A program made the translations under genes and the position numbers. Below, in pieces: positions 50,745 to 59,524 of a DNA stretch of 64,000 bases (position 1 is the first letter of the stretch; every line of letters begins with the position of its first letter). The stretch is from Hyphomicrobium_A sp965243865. GTDB lineage: Bacteria > Pseudomonadota > Alphaproteobacteria > Rhizobiales > Hyphomicrobiaceae. Below the pieces are notes generated by a model that did no database searches, had not been told where the DNA came from, and worked only from the letters and a program-made list of their open reading frames with translations. The stretch covers positions 3,286,001-3,350,000 of the forward strand of contig NZ_OZ251603.1 of the NCBI RefSeq assembly GCF_965243865.1. The letters are read 5' to 3'.

Positions 50745-51643
50745 GCTTCGCCTTTCCGTTCTGGCACTATACGGGTGCCGGACAGGCTCAAGAGCAAGCG
50801 TTCGTTGCGAGCTATACGCTCAACGTCACCGTTGGTGGCGTCACGATCACCGGCCAAAGCGTATCCATCACGGCCGCCCGCCAGCTTCACGCATCCGCGG
50901 CGAACGTCTCTGTTGCTGGTCAATCGGTAGCTCTTAGGGCGGCACACCAGCTTGCGGTAACCGGTGCAAACGTCCAGATCGACGGATACAGCGTCGTCAC
51001 CGTCAAGGCGTCGATGCTGCACGCTCAGGTTGGCAACGTCGCTATAGCCGGGCAGTCTGTCGGCTTGCGCGCGGCGCGGCGCCTCGCGGCCGTGGCGGCC
51101 AATGTCGCGATTGCAGGCCAGAGTGTAAGCCTCAACCTCAACCGCCGCCTTGCTGTCACGGCAGCCAACGTAGCTGTTGCAGGCCAGTCCGTAGCCCTTC
51201 GCGCTGCCTACCAGCTTCACGTATCGACTGGCACCGTCACGGTTCAGGGCAACAGCGTAAGCCTCTGGTACACGCGCTATCTCGTCACCAGCACGGCCAA
51301 CGTCTCTATCCAGGGCCAGACGGTACACTTAAAGGCAGATCGCCAGCTTCACGCTTCTGCGGCAAACGTATCCGTCCAGGGCCAATCGGTGTTTCTGCGA
51401 CCGGCCTATGTGCTCCACGTGCTTCCTGGCAACGTGCTGATAGCTGGTGGTCAGAACATCCAGTTCTCCTACAGACGGCGGCGCGTCACTGGGGCAATTG
51501 GCGGTGCGCCTGATCTGGCTGTTATCGGTGGGCGGCAAGCATCCATGCCGGTGATCGGCGGGAGCCCGTCCGTTTCAGCTATTGCAGGCGCTCAAGCCTT
51601 ATTGGCTCTATCCCGCGGCGGCTCAAAGATCAGAGGCTTCTAG
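50741..51643 (+). CDS. Phage protein built of ten 22-residue repeats
   Basis: 300 aa, GTG start. Residues 27-246 are ten consecutive 22-residue repeats of the type LxxxAANVxVAGQSVxLxAxxQ without indels; an N-terminal 26 residues (MSFAFPFWHYTGAGQAQEQA) and a C-terminal Gly-rich part (GAIGGAPDLAVIGG, ISPSVSAIAGAQ-like) flank them. The strict beta-turn-beta spacing suggests a solenoid or fibre. It is next to the beta-helix protein and ahead of the terminase. I know no family with this unit; an elongated virion fibre is inferred. Confidence 0.75.
   Translation: MSFAFPFWHYTGAGQAQEQAFVASYTLNVTVGGVTITGQSVSITAARQLHASAANVSVAGQSVALRAAHQLAVTGANVQIDGYSVVTVKASMLHAQVGNVAIAGQSVGLRAARRLAAVAANVAIAGQSVSLNLNRRLAVTAANVAVAGQSVALRAAYQLHVSTGTVTVQGNSVSLWYTRYLVTSTANVSIQGQTVHLKADRQLHASAANVSVQGQSVFLRPAYVLHVLPGNVLIAGGQNIQFSYRRRRVTGAIGGAPDLAVIGGRQASMPVIGGSPSVSAIAGAQALLALSRGGSKIRGF
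50819..51478 (+). repeat. Ten tandem 66-bp coding repeats
   Basis: Each 66-bp unit encodes one 22-residue repeat. The DNA copies are diverged (typically GCC/GGC-rich, with recurring GGCCAATCGGTA and GCCAACGT-like words), so the array is old or under selection at protein level rather than a fresh expansion. Confidence 0.75.
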
Positions 51644-51644
51644 G

Positions 51645-51968
51645 ATGCTCAAGAACGGCCGCACCTACCCCGGCAACCCGATGCAGCTCACGGTAACCCT
51701 CGTCGATGAGAACGGGACAGCCGTCGACCCAGACACGGTCACCTTCAAAACCTACGACCCATGGGATCGGAAGGTTACCTACACCTACGGCACCGACAGC
51801 GAAGTCACCCGTTCTTCTGCCGGCGTCTACGTCGCTGAGATCACCCCCGACAAGGCAGGGCGCTGGAAATTCCGCTGGCAAACAACCGGCCCGGTATTCG
51901 CCACTGAGGACAGCTTCATTGTCCTCACCTCCCCATTCTACGAGGATTGCTACGAGGACTATGTGTGA
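51645..51968 (+). CDS. Phage beta-sandwich-like protein, 107 aa
   Basis: Begins MLKNGRTYPGNPMQLTVTLV with an Ig-like strand pattern (YTYGTDSEVTRSSAGVYVAE, GRWKFRWQTTGPVFATEDSF). Possibly a capsid or tail decoration domain. The ATG follows the previous stop by one base; the stop overlaps the small-terminase start. Confidence 0.6.
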   Translation: MLKNGRTYPGNPMQLTVTLVDENGTAVDPDTVTFKTYDPWDRKVTYTYGTDSEVTRSSAGVYVAEITPDKAGRWKFRWQTTGPVFATEDSFIVLTSPFYEDCYEDYV

Positions 51969-52432
51969 TGCTTGACCCCGTCAGAGAGGCATTCGTCCAG
52001 GAGTTTCACGCCACTGGCAACGCTTCAGAAGCGCTCCGCAAAGCCAAGCCTCATGCTGCGAAATGGAAGCCTCAGGTTGTCCATGTCAAAGCATCCGAAA
52101 TGCTCAAAGAGGATGAGGTTCAGGTAAGGTTGCAGGAGCTTCAGGAAGAAGCGGCTGAAAAGCATGGGATTTCCATCGACACCCTTACCGATATGGCCCG
52201 CAAGGCCTTCGATTTAGCGATGAAAGAGTCAGTGCAGGCCCCCGCCGCAGCCGTGTCGGCTGTTATGGCGCTCGGCAAATTGCACGGGCTGATCGTCGAC
52301 AAGAAAGAGGTGAAAAGGGTGCGTGATGTTGCAGACATCAGCGACGACGAACTTGCTGCTCTCGCCAGATCAGGCAGCCCGGGAGTTGCTAAGACGGAGA
52401 GCGGCAAGAAAAAGTCTAATCGCGTTCACTAG
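51968..52432 (+). CDS. Terminase small subunit
   Basis: 154 aa. The N-terminal DNA-binding region (REAFVQEFHATGNASEALRK) is the typical terminase-small helix-turn-helix, followed by a helical oligomerisation region (SEMLKEDEVQVRLQELQEEA). It recognises the pac or cos site. TGATG overlap with the previous gene; its 3' end overlaps the large subunit. Confidence 0.82.
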   Translation: MLDPVREAFVQEFHATGNASEALRKAKPHAAKWKPQVVHVKASEMLKEDEVQVRLQELQEEAAEKHGISIDTLTDMARKAFDLAMKESVQAPAAAVSAVMALGKLHGLIVDKKEVKRVRDVADISDDELAALARSGSPGVAKTESGKKKSNRVH

Positions 52433-53867
52433 GTACACCCACAACGACTACCGTCCGGCACCCCATCACGAACTCATCGCCGAAAAGCTCGAGGCCGTAG
52501 CAGCTGGCAAAATACAGCGCCTCAAGATCAGGATGCCACCGCGACACGGCAAGTCGGAGCTGGCATCTAAGCGTTTTCCAGCTTGGTTTCTGGGTGGCAG
52601 TCCTTACCGCAACATCATTGCGGCCAGCTACAACTCTGACTTGGCCACGGACTTTGGCCGCGAGGTGCGCAACATCGTCGGCTCGGCTCGATACCGGGCG
52701 CTGTTCGATGTGAGCCTGTCGCAGGATTCCACGGCGGCCAACCGCTGGCACACCGATCAGGGCGGCATGTACGTGGCTGCAGGTATCGGCACGGCCGTCA
52801 CGGGGCGTGGCGCGCACGTCCTGCTGATAGACGACCCATTCAAGGACCGCGAAGAGGCCGACAGCGAGAACCACCGCGAGAAGGTCTGGCGCTGGTACAC
52901 TTCGACGGCCTACACGCGGCTAGAAGCCGACCTGAAAGATGGTGACGTTGCCGAGGACGATGATCTTTGGAACGAGTTGCGCGCCGACATTGATGCGGGG
53001 CGAGCAGAGCCCTTCGAGGGCGCCATCGTCCTCATCAATACTCGTTGGCACGAGGACGACCTAGACGGCAGACTGGAGCAGGAAGAGAAGCGCGGCGGCG
53101 AGAAGTGGGACGTGCTCGACCTTCCCGCGATTCTTGCAGACGGGCGCGCGCTATGGCCTGCCAAGTATCCCCTGGAGCGCCTCGAAGCGATCCGAACCGT
53201 TATTGGCACACGCGACTGGAGCGCGCTCTACCAACAGCGTCCAGCGCCTGACGAGGGCCTGTATTTCAAGCGTGAGTGGTTCCGCTACTACGACGAACTG
53301 CCAAAGCATCTGCGGTTCTATGGCGCTTCCGACTATGCGGTGACGGCCGATGGCGGCGACCACACGGTTCACGGCGTCGTCGGCGTCGATCCTGACGATA
53401 ACCTCTACGTGGCCGACCTTTGGAGCGAGCAGACCGAAAGCAACGTCTGGATCGAGGTGTTCATCGATCTTCTGGCCAAGTGGAAGCCGCTCACCTGGGC
53501 GGAAGAGCAAGGCCAGATCCTCAAGTCGCTTGGGCCGTTCATAGACAAGCGCATGCGCGAGCGCAAGGTCTACGGGCGCCGCGAGCAATTCACCTCGGCC
53601 GTCGATAAGCCGACCCGCTCGCGTGCATTCCAGGCCCGCTGTGCGATGGGCAAGGTCTACCTGCCACGCAACGCACCATGGCTCTCCGATTTGCTTGGCG
53701 TGCTCATGTCGTTCCCGGCCGGCAAACGGGATGACGAGGTCGATATGTTGGGCCTGATCGGCCGCATGCTCGATGAAATGGCGTCTGGCCAAGTGCCAAA
53801 GGCACCACCGCCGAAGAAGCCGAACGACTACAAAGCAGCCAGAGAGGACGGGGACAGTTGGCGATGA
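52326..53867 (+). CDS. Terminase large subunit
   Basis: 513 aa. The Walker A is MPPRHGKSELAS, Walker B is VLLIDDPFKD, and the C-terminal RNase H-like nuclease has GASDYAVT and DDEVDMLG. It is the ATP-driven packaging motor and headful or cos nuclease. It overlaps the small subunit by 107 nt; the core (SLIAFTRYTHNDYRPAPHHE) begins inside the overlap, so the overlap is real. A GTG at 52323 is one codon upstream. Confidence 0.92.
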   Translation: MLQTSATTNLLLSPDQAARELLRRRAARKSLIAFTRYTHNDYRPAPHHELIAEKLEAVAAGKIQRLKIRMPPRHGKSELASKRFPAWFLGGSPYRNIIAASYNSDLATDFGREVRNIVGSARYRALFDVSLSQDSTAANRWHTDQGGMYVAAGIGTAVTGRGAHVLLIDDPFKDREEADSENHREKVWRWYTSTAYTRLEADLKDGDVAEDDDLWNELRADIDAGRAEPFEGAIVLINTRWHEDDLDGRLEQEEKRGGEKWDVLDLPAILADGRALWPAKYPLERLEAIRTVIGTRDWSALYQQRPAPDEGLYFKREWFRYYDELPKHLRFYGASDYAVTADGGDHTVHGVVGVDPDDNLYVADLWSEQTESNVWIEVFIDLLAKWKPLTWAEEQGQILKSLGPFIDKRMRERKVYGRREQFTSAVDKPTRSRAFQARCAMGKVYLPRNAPWLSDLLGVLMSFPAGKRDDEVDMLGLIGRMLDEMASGQVPKAPPPKKPNDYKAAREDGDSWR

Positions 53868-53883
53868 CGAAGGGAGGGAAGCC

Positions 53884-56028
53884 ATGCTAGCTGACGCCGC
53901 CCAATCGGTCGATAAGACCGGCCTGCAGGCAACTGCAGTTGCGCCTCAGGGTCAGGCGACGCCGGCCGACGTGCGCCGTTACTGGCGCTATCTGCGCGGC
54001 TTCGAGACGGCCAAGAAGCCCGAACTCGACGAAGGCGCCACACACTCGAAGTATTACCACGACAAGCAGTGGACCGACGCTGAAAAGGCCAAGCTCAAGA
54101 AGCGCAAGCAGCCCGAGGTCGTCGACAACCTCGTCAAGCGCAAGGTCGACTTCCTGGTGGGTGTCGAGCAGCGCATGCGCCGCGACCCGCACGCCTATCC
54201 TCGCACCCCAAAGCATGAGCAGGACGCCGACGTCGCAACGGCCGGCATTCGGTACGTGTGCGACCAGAACCGCTGGGATAACCTGTCATCCGAGGGCATG
54301 CACGACGGCTTGACGCAGGGCAAGGGCGCCATCTGGATCGGAATCAAGCCTGGACCCAACGGCAACGATGTGGCGCTTGAGATCTGCGACCCCGGCCGGT
54401 TCTTCTATGACCCGCGCTCCATCAAGCCGGACTTCTCCGATGCACGCTATATGGGCGTGCAGATCTGGCAGGATGTAGATGAGGTCACGGAAGCCCATCC
54501 CGACAAGGCCGACGCCATCGAGAAAATGACAGATGGCTCTGCCAGCCCTTCCAGCCGCATTTCGATCCCGGCGGATTATGATCAGGAGCTGCAGTGGACC
54601 GACCTTGACGCACGCCGGGTCCGCATCGTGGAACTCTACGAAAAGCGCATCCAGCCGCCGATGATGAAGTCGGTCTGGTATTACTGCAAGTTCTCAGGCG
54701 ACGTCGTGCTGCAGTCGATGATCTCGCCCTATCAGAACGAGTACGGCGAACCGACGTGCCCATATGAGGCGTGGAGCCCGTACATCGACGAGATGGGCAT
54801 CCGCTACGGCCTCATCCGCACGATGCAGACCATGCAGGACGAGGTGAACCATCGCCGCTCCCGCGCGCTCTATGAGTTGAACCACCGGCAGACGTTCTCC
54901 AACCGCCCCGGCGCAATCGAGGATATCGAGGCGTTCAAGAAAGAGCGCGACAATCCCGAGGGGCATCTCGAGTTCAATGCCGGCGAGTACGGCAAGGACG
55001 TGGGCTTCATCGACCGGACCAACCAGCTCAAAGGCCAGTTGGAGATGTTGCAGCAGTCGATCCAGCGCATGGAGAACTATGGACCAAACCCAGGTCTTAT
55101 CGGGCAGGGTGGCGGTGTAGCCGATCAGTCGGGCCGCGCTATTCTCGCACAGCGGGACTCGGGCATGACCGAGCTTTCCCCCGTATTCGAGCGCCAGCGC
55201 AATTGGAAGCTCAGGGTCTATCGGGCGATCTGGGCGCGCATTCGGCAGGCATGGACTGCGGAGCGCTGGATCTCGATCACCGATGAGGAATCGGACGTCC
55301 AGCATCTGCCCATCAACCAGTATCAGATGGTAATGGACCCACAGACCGGGCAACCGCGCATTTCATCGCAGAACGTGGTGGCTCAGATCGACGTCGATAT
55401 CATTCTCGACGAGGGCCCTGATACGGTCGTGATGCAGGAAGAGCTGATGCAGACGCTTTCTCAGCTCGGCAACACGCCGCCGCAGCTTTGGAAGGTATTC
55501 ATCGAGCTTTCCCAGGTGAACCGCAAGGATCAGCTGATCAAGATGATCGACGAGGCCATGGCGCCACCACCAGAGCAGGCACAGCTTGCCGCCAAGATGG
55601 CAAAGCTGGAAGAACTGTTGCAGTCGGCTGCGGTGGACGAGAAGATCGCAGGCGTGGAATCCAAGCGCGCCGACACCATCGCCAAGCTGTTGACCGCGTT
55701 CACACCGCAAGCCCCTCAGACGCACGAGGACAAGCTGACGGGACAGGTGACGCAGCTACCCGCAGCGCCGCCGCCGGATATCAACGCCGCCCTCGCAGCC
55801 ATGCAGGCATTTCCGCTGACGTATCCGAACCCGACAATCGGACAGCAGGATCAGCAGGAAGCGATGCAGCCGCAGATGCCACAAAGTCCCATGGATGGCG
55901 GGCAGCTGCAGGAAGCACAGGAAGGCGGGCCACCCATGCAAGGGCAAGGCAACGCATTGATGGGACCACCCGGCATGATGCCGGAACAAGGACAGCCGAT
56001 GCCAGGAGGAATGCCCGTTGGAGCGTGA
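53884..56028 (+). CDS. Portal protein (P22-like)
   Basis: 714 aa, starting MLADAAQSVDKTGLQATAVA behind GGGAGGGAAG. Diagnostic parts are PEVVDNLVKRKVDFLVGVEQ, the CDPGRFFYDPRSIKPDFSDA wing-like segment and the long Gln/Met/Pro-rich C-terminal barrel region. Size and pattern fit P22 gp1-type portals. It forms the dodecameric DNA channel. An in-frame extension into the terminase gene is rejected. Confidence 0.88.
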   Translation: MLADAAQSVDKTGLQATAVAPQGQATPADVRRYWRYLRGFETAKKPELDEGATHSKYYHDKQWTDAEKAKLKKRKQPEVVDNLVKRKVDFLVGVEQRMRRDPHAYPRTPKHEQDADVATAGIRYVCDQNRWDNLSSEGMHDGLTQGKGAIWIGIKPGPNGNDVALEICDPGRFFYDPRSIKPDFSDARYMGVQIWQDVDEVTEAHPDKADAIEKMTDGSASPSSRISIPADYDQELQWTDLDARRVRIVELYEKRIQPPMMKSVWYYCKFSGDVVLQSMISPYQNEYGEPTCPYEAWSPYIDEMGIRYGLIRTMQTMQDEVNHRRSRALYELNHRQTFSNRPGAIEDIEAFKKERDNPEGHLEFNAGEYGKDVGFIDRTNQLKGQLEMLQQSIQRMENYGPNPGLIGQGGGVADQSGRAILAQRDSGMTELSPVFERQRNWKLRVYRAIWARIRQAWTAERWISITDEESDVQHLPINQYQMVMDPQTGQPRISSQNVVAQIDVDIILDEGPDTVVMQEELMQTLSQLGNTPPQLWKVFIELSQVNRKDQLIKMIDEAMAPPPEQAQLAAKMAKLEELLQSAAVDEKIAGVESKRADTIAKLLTAFTPQAPQTHEDKLTGQVTQLPAAPPPDINAALAAMQAFPLTYPNPTIGQQDQQEAMQPQMPQSPMDGGQLQEAQEGGPPMQGQGNALMGPPGMMPEQGQPMPGGMPVGA

Positions 56029-56272
56029 TGAGATCGTCCGTGACTGTGCCCAGCACATCGAAGATCTATTCGCCCAGCATCACTCAGGCGGCCGGGGTGC
56101 GCGGCTGCGTGCAATCGAATTGGTAATCCGTGCCGCTATCCATGCATCGGAAGCGCACCCCGATGCACCTGAGTCGCGCGCACCCATCGCCAAGGCAGTC
56201 GGCAAGGACGGCACCTTCGACAAGCCGTTCTCCGATTATCTGAAGGTCGACCCAGACAAGGGCGCCGACTGA
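56018..56272 (+). CDS. Small helical phage protein, 84 aa, TTG start
   Basis: TTG at 56018 with GGAGGA seven bases upstream (56005-56010), overlapping the portal 3' end. Begins MERDEIVRDCAQHIEDLFAQ; acidic, helical. Could be a portal-associated or scaffold-helper protein. No family is recognised. Confidence 0.6.
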   Translation: MERDEIVRDCAQHIEDLFAQHHSGGRGARLRAIELVIRAAIHASEAHPDAPESRAPIAKAVGKDGTFDKPFSDYLKVDPDKGAD

Positions 56273-56388
56273 TACCGTTTTTGTAAGCCGTGCGTCTCGC
56301 GCGGGCAGCGCGTCATCTGCCCATCGCCTCGTCTGAGCGCTTCAGACGTTCCTCGTGACCAGCAAACGACATTGCGGAGAGATGACCC

Positions 56389-57237
56389 ATGACGACTGAC
56401 CAGTCGGCATCGCTTGATGCTGCCCTGACCGACGTATTCTCACCAGGACGCGACAGAGGTGGCAATTCCGCGCCGCCTGAGACCCAGCCACCGGCCGAGC
56501 CTGCTGCACCACCACCCGCAGCCGAAGCAACGCCGCCGCCCGTCTCTCCCGAGGCCGTCGATCCAAACACTGGTCGCATGGTTCCGCTCGCCGAGCTTAC
56601 CAACGAGCGCAAGAAGCTCAAAGGTGAGCGCGATGAAGAGCGGCGTCTGCGCATGGAAGCTGAGGCTCGCGCCAAGGTCTACCAGGAGCAGATCGACGCG
56701 GCCCGTCGTCAGCCGCCGCCGCAGGCACCCCAGCGTCAGCCAGTCCACATCCCCGATCCCGTAACAGATCCGGAAGCCTACGCGCGCTTCGTTCACCAGA
56801 CGGCACAGCAGCAAGTTTTCGACGAGCGGCTGAACGCATCTGAGGACCGGGCACGCGACAAGTACGGCGACGATACCGTCAATGAAGCCTTTCAAGCGGC
56901 TCAGGCGGCCGGCCTTGTCGGCCCGCAGAGCCCACTTCTCCAGCAGCGTCACCCTTGGGGCGCGATGGTGGAGTGGTTCAAGCAGCAGAAGGCTTTGCAG
57001 ACAATCGGCTCCGATCCGGATGCCTACGCCAACAGGATCAGGGAAGAAGAGCGCGCCAAGGTTCTCGCAGAACTGAAGGCGGGCAATGGACCCACGGCAG
57101 GGGCGCCGCAACAGTTCCCGGGAACGCTCGCTTCGGCAACGCAGCAGGGCGCGACCGGTCAGATCACCAAAAACCTTGAGGCTGCAACTTCAGACGTATT
57201 TGCCCCCGACCGAAAGGCGAGGGGGATGCGCCGGTAA
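56389..57237 (+). CDS. Putative scaffolding protein
   Basis: 282 aa, Pro/Ala/Gln-rich with a charged central coil (LTNERKKLKGERDEERRLRM) and a variable acidic tail. Position between portal and capsid, and composition, match phage scaffolding proteins. Confidence 0.72.
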   Translation: MTTDQSASLDAALTDVFSPGRDRGGNSAPPETQPPAEPAAPPPAAEATPPPVSPEAVDPNTGRMVPLAELTNERKKLKGERDEERRLRMEAEARAKVYQEQIDAARRQPPPQAPQRQPVHIPDPVTDPEAYARFVHQTAQQQVFDERLNASEDRARDKYGDDTVNEAFQAAQAAGLVGPQSPLLQQRHPWGAMVEWFKQQKALQTIGSDPDAYANRIREEERAKVLAELKAGNGPTAGAPQQFPGTLASATQQGATGQITKNLEAATSDVFAPDRKARGMRR

Positions 57238-57285
57238 CGCGTGCCCGCAGCCTCGTGATCCATCCCTGACACGAGGAAAAAAGCA

Positions 57286-58413
57286 ATGGCCTCCACTGCC
57301 GTACTAGCCGGTCTCGACCTTACCAAATGGTCGCCGAAGTTCCTGACCGAATACATCAGGAAGTCGGGTTTCGAGCCCTATATGGGCACTTCCGAAGACG
57401 ACATCATCCACGTCAAGATGGACTTGCAGACGTCGGGTTTTACGATCCGCATCCCGCTGGTCGGCCGACTGCAGGGCCAGGGCGTGTCTGGAAACGCACC
57501 GCTCTCGGGTAACGAAGAGCAGCTGGACCAGTACTACCAGGACATCGCCTGGGACTTCTATCGTCACGCCATGACGGTCTCCAAGTACGACCAGGAGAAG
57601 TCGGCGGTCGATCTCGTCGGGCAGTTCCGCCCATCGCTGCGCAACTGGGCAGCGGAAAAGCATAAGTACCAGATCATCGATTGCCTGCACACGACGTCGG
57701 GCGGGCTCCTGTTCTCCGCTTCCGATGCCACGGCACGCAACCTTTGGATGAACAACAACGCCGATCGCGTTCTGTTCGGCGCAACGGTGGCGAATGCTGT
57801 CTCCGGTGTCCACGCAACGGCTCTCGCCCTTGTCGACAACACCGACGACAAGTTGACCACGACGCTGGCTTCGCAGGCGCGTTTGATGGCGCGCACGGCG
57901 AACCCGCACATCCGTCCTTACAAGACCGAGGACGGGCGCGAGTTCTACGTGATGTTCTGCCATCCGCTCGCGTTCCGCGATCTGAAGCGCGACACGGCGA
58001 TGACCGCCGCCAACCGCGACGCGCGCCCGCGCGACGTGAGCAACAACCCGCTCTTCCAGGACGGTGACCTGATCTACGACGGAATCATCTTCCGTGAGAT
58101 CCCCGAGTTCTACCAGCCTCGCGTCGGAGCGACATCGACAGCTCCGAACCCGGAAACGACATTCAACAACACGACACCGATCCAGTGCGGCGCCAACTTC
58201 CTGTGCGGTGCGCAGGCGCTTGGCAAGGTGATGAAGCAGGCACCGATGCCGACTGTGAAGTCGGAGGACGACTACGGCTTCATCAAGGGCGTCGGCATCG
58301 AGATGGCGCACAATTACTCGAAGCTGCGCTGGAACAACGCCGGCACGCCCAACAATGCCGGGACCGTGAAGGACGTCGGCATCGTCACTGTCTACACGGC
58401 CGCTGTGGCCTAA
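57286..58413 (+). CDS. Major capsid protein (N4-gp56 family)
   Basis: 375 aa, starting MASTAVLAGLDLTKWSPKFL. The pattern (YIRKSGFEPYMGTSEDDIIH, TIRIPLVGRLQGQGVSGNAP, LSGNEEQLDQYYQDIAWDFY) is that of N4-gp56-family capsids. It forms the icosahedral shell. It follows the scaffold gene by 48 bp and is preceded by a good GAGG-type site. Confidence 0.87.
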   Translation: MASTAVLAGLDLTKWSPKFLTEYIRKSGFEPYMGTSEDDIIHVKMDLQTSGFTIRIPLVGRLQGQGVSGNAPLSGNEEQLDQYYQDIAWDFYRHAMTVSKYDQEKSAVDLVGQFRPSLRNWAAEKHKYQIIDCLHTTSGGLLFSASDATARNLWMNNNADRVLFGATVANAVSGVHATALALVDNTDDKLTTTLASQARLMARTANPHIRPYKTEDGREFYVMFCHPLAFRDLKRDTAMTAANRDARPRDVSNNPLFQDGDLIYDGIIFREIPEFYQPRVGATSTAPNPETTFNNTTPIQCGANFLCGAQALGKVMKQAPMPTVKSEDDYGFIKGVGIEMAHNYSKLRWNNAGTPNNAGTVKDVGIVTVYTAAVA

Positions 58414-58429
58414 TCGGGAGGACTGAACA

Positions 58430-58891
58430 ATGGCAGTTTATCAAACCGACCTCTCGCGCAGCTTCGGCAAGGTCGTCGGCCCGGGCATCGCTCGTGCCAA
58501 GCACTCACTCGTGGCTATCGTCGCCATGACCACGGCCATGATCGACAACGCCAACGACGAGGTGGGGCTGTTCACTGCCCCGAAGGGCTTTGTCGTGACC
58601 GGCGCTACCGTCTCGGCAACCGACATGGACTCCTCGACCGGCCTTGCCATCGACATCGGCATCGTCGGGACGGAAGCCCTGTTTGTCGCGGCGGCAACGG
58701 TCGGCCAGGCGGGGACGCTGAGCGCGGCCCTCGCTCCGGCAGGCCATCTGTACAAGTTCGCCGCCGATACGCAGGTGCGTGCCTTCATCCAGACGGCTGC
58801 TTCCGGCACGCCGGCAGCAGGCACGCTCAAGGTTGAACTCGAAGGCTTCTTCGACACCGGCTTCGACACCACGGCGCTCGTCGCCTCCTAA
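58430..58891 (+). CDS. Phage head-decoration-like protein, 153 aa
   Basis: Follows the capsid gene at 16 bp. Begins MAVYQTDLSRSFGKVVGPGI and has a beta-rich Ala/Thr/Val body (VGLFTAPKGFVVTGATVSAT). The position right after the major capsid suggests a decoration or minor head protein. No family is named. Confidence 0.6.
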   Translation: MAVYQTDLSRSFGKVVGPGIARAKHSLVAIVAMTTAMIDNANDEVGLFTAPKGFVVTGATVSATDMDSSTGLAIDIGIVGTEALFVAAATVGQAGTLSAALAPAGHLYKFAADTQVRAFIQTAASGTPAAGTLKVELEGFFDTGFDTTALVAS

Positions 58892-58943
58892 GACCATTCG
58901 GGCCGGGATCACTCCCGGCCCGTTTCTCTCATGAGGGCATGAC

Positions 58944-59156
58944 ATGAAATTCCGCTACAAGGGCGACACGCCCTTAGAAAACCTCCTTGGCAACGACTGG
59001 AGCAAAGGCTCGATCCACGACTATACCGACGCCTATTCCATTCAGAAGCTGACCAACAATCCAACGCTGTTCGAAGCCGTCGAAGCAGCCGCCAAGCCTG
59101 AGAAGCCCAGCAAGGGCAAGGCTCCGAAGCCTGCCGAGCCCGAGGCTGCCGAATAA
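58944..59156 (+). CDS. Phage hypothetical protein, 70 aa
   Basis: Begins MKFRYKGDTPLENLLGNDWS with a Lys/Pro-rich tail (KPSKGKAPKPAEPEAAE). TAATG junction with the next gene. A linker or head-completion role is possible. Confidence 0.55.
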   Translation: MKFRYKGDTPLENLLGNDWSKGSIHDYTDAYSIQKLTNNPTLFEAVEAAAKPEKPSKGKAPKPAEPEAAE

Positions 59157-59524
59157 TGGCGACCCGCACCCAGGCAGATCTTGCCAGCGCAGTTATGGAG
59201 GACCTTGCCCTGATCAATACAGGAGACGGGGAAGATCCTTCGGCTGCCGACCGCGCCATGATCACCCGGCGCTATCAGAACATGCTCGCCGAGATGCGCG
59301 ATGAGAACATCGTCTATTGGTCCGACGATGCCATCCCCTATGAGGCATTCGAGGCCGTGGTCGGTCTCATGTCGCTGATCGTCGGGCCGTCGTTCGGCAA
59401 GCCCAAACTGGCGGAAGGTGAAGACTTCAACAACGCGCTGGATGGCGCAAAGCGCCGGCTGAGAAAGCGTGTGGTCAAGCCTGCCTCGGGTCTACCCGTT
59501 GGCGCAGACGATAGCTACTTCTAA
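59156..59524 (+). CDS. P22 gp4-like head-tail connector protein
   Basis: 122 aa helical protein (MATRTQADLASAVMEDLALI, ADRAMITRRYQNMLAEMRDE, IPYEAFEAVVGLMSLIVGPS) with the size and pattern of adaptor proteins that bind the portal. Its position between head and gp10-like genes supports this. Confidence 0.62.
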   Translation: MATRTQADLASAVMEDLALINTGDGEDPSAADRAMITRRYQNMLAEMRDENIVYWSDDAIPYEAFEAVVGLMSLIVGPSFGKPKLAEGEDFNNALDGAKRRLRKRVVKPASGLPVGADDSYF

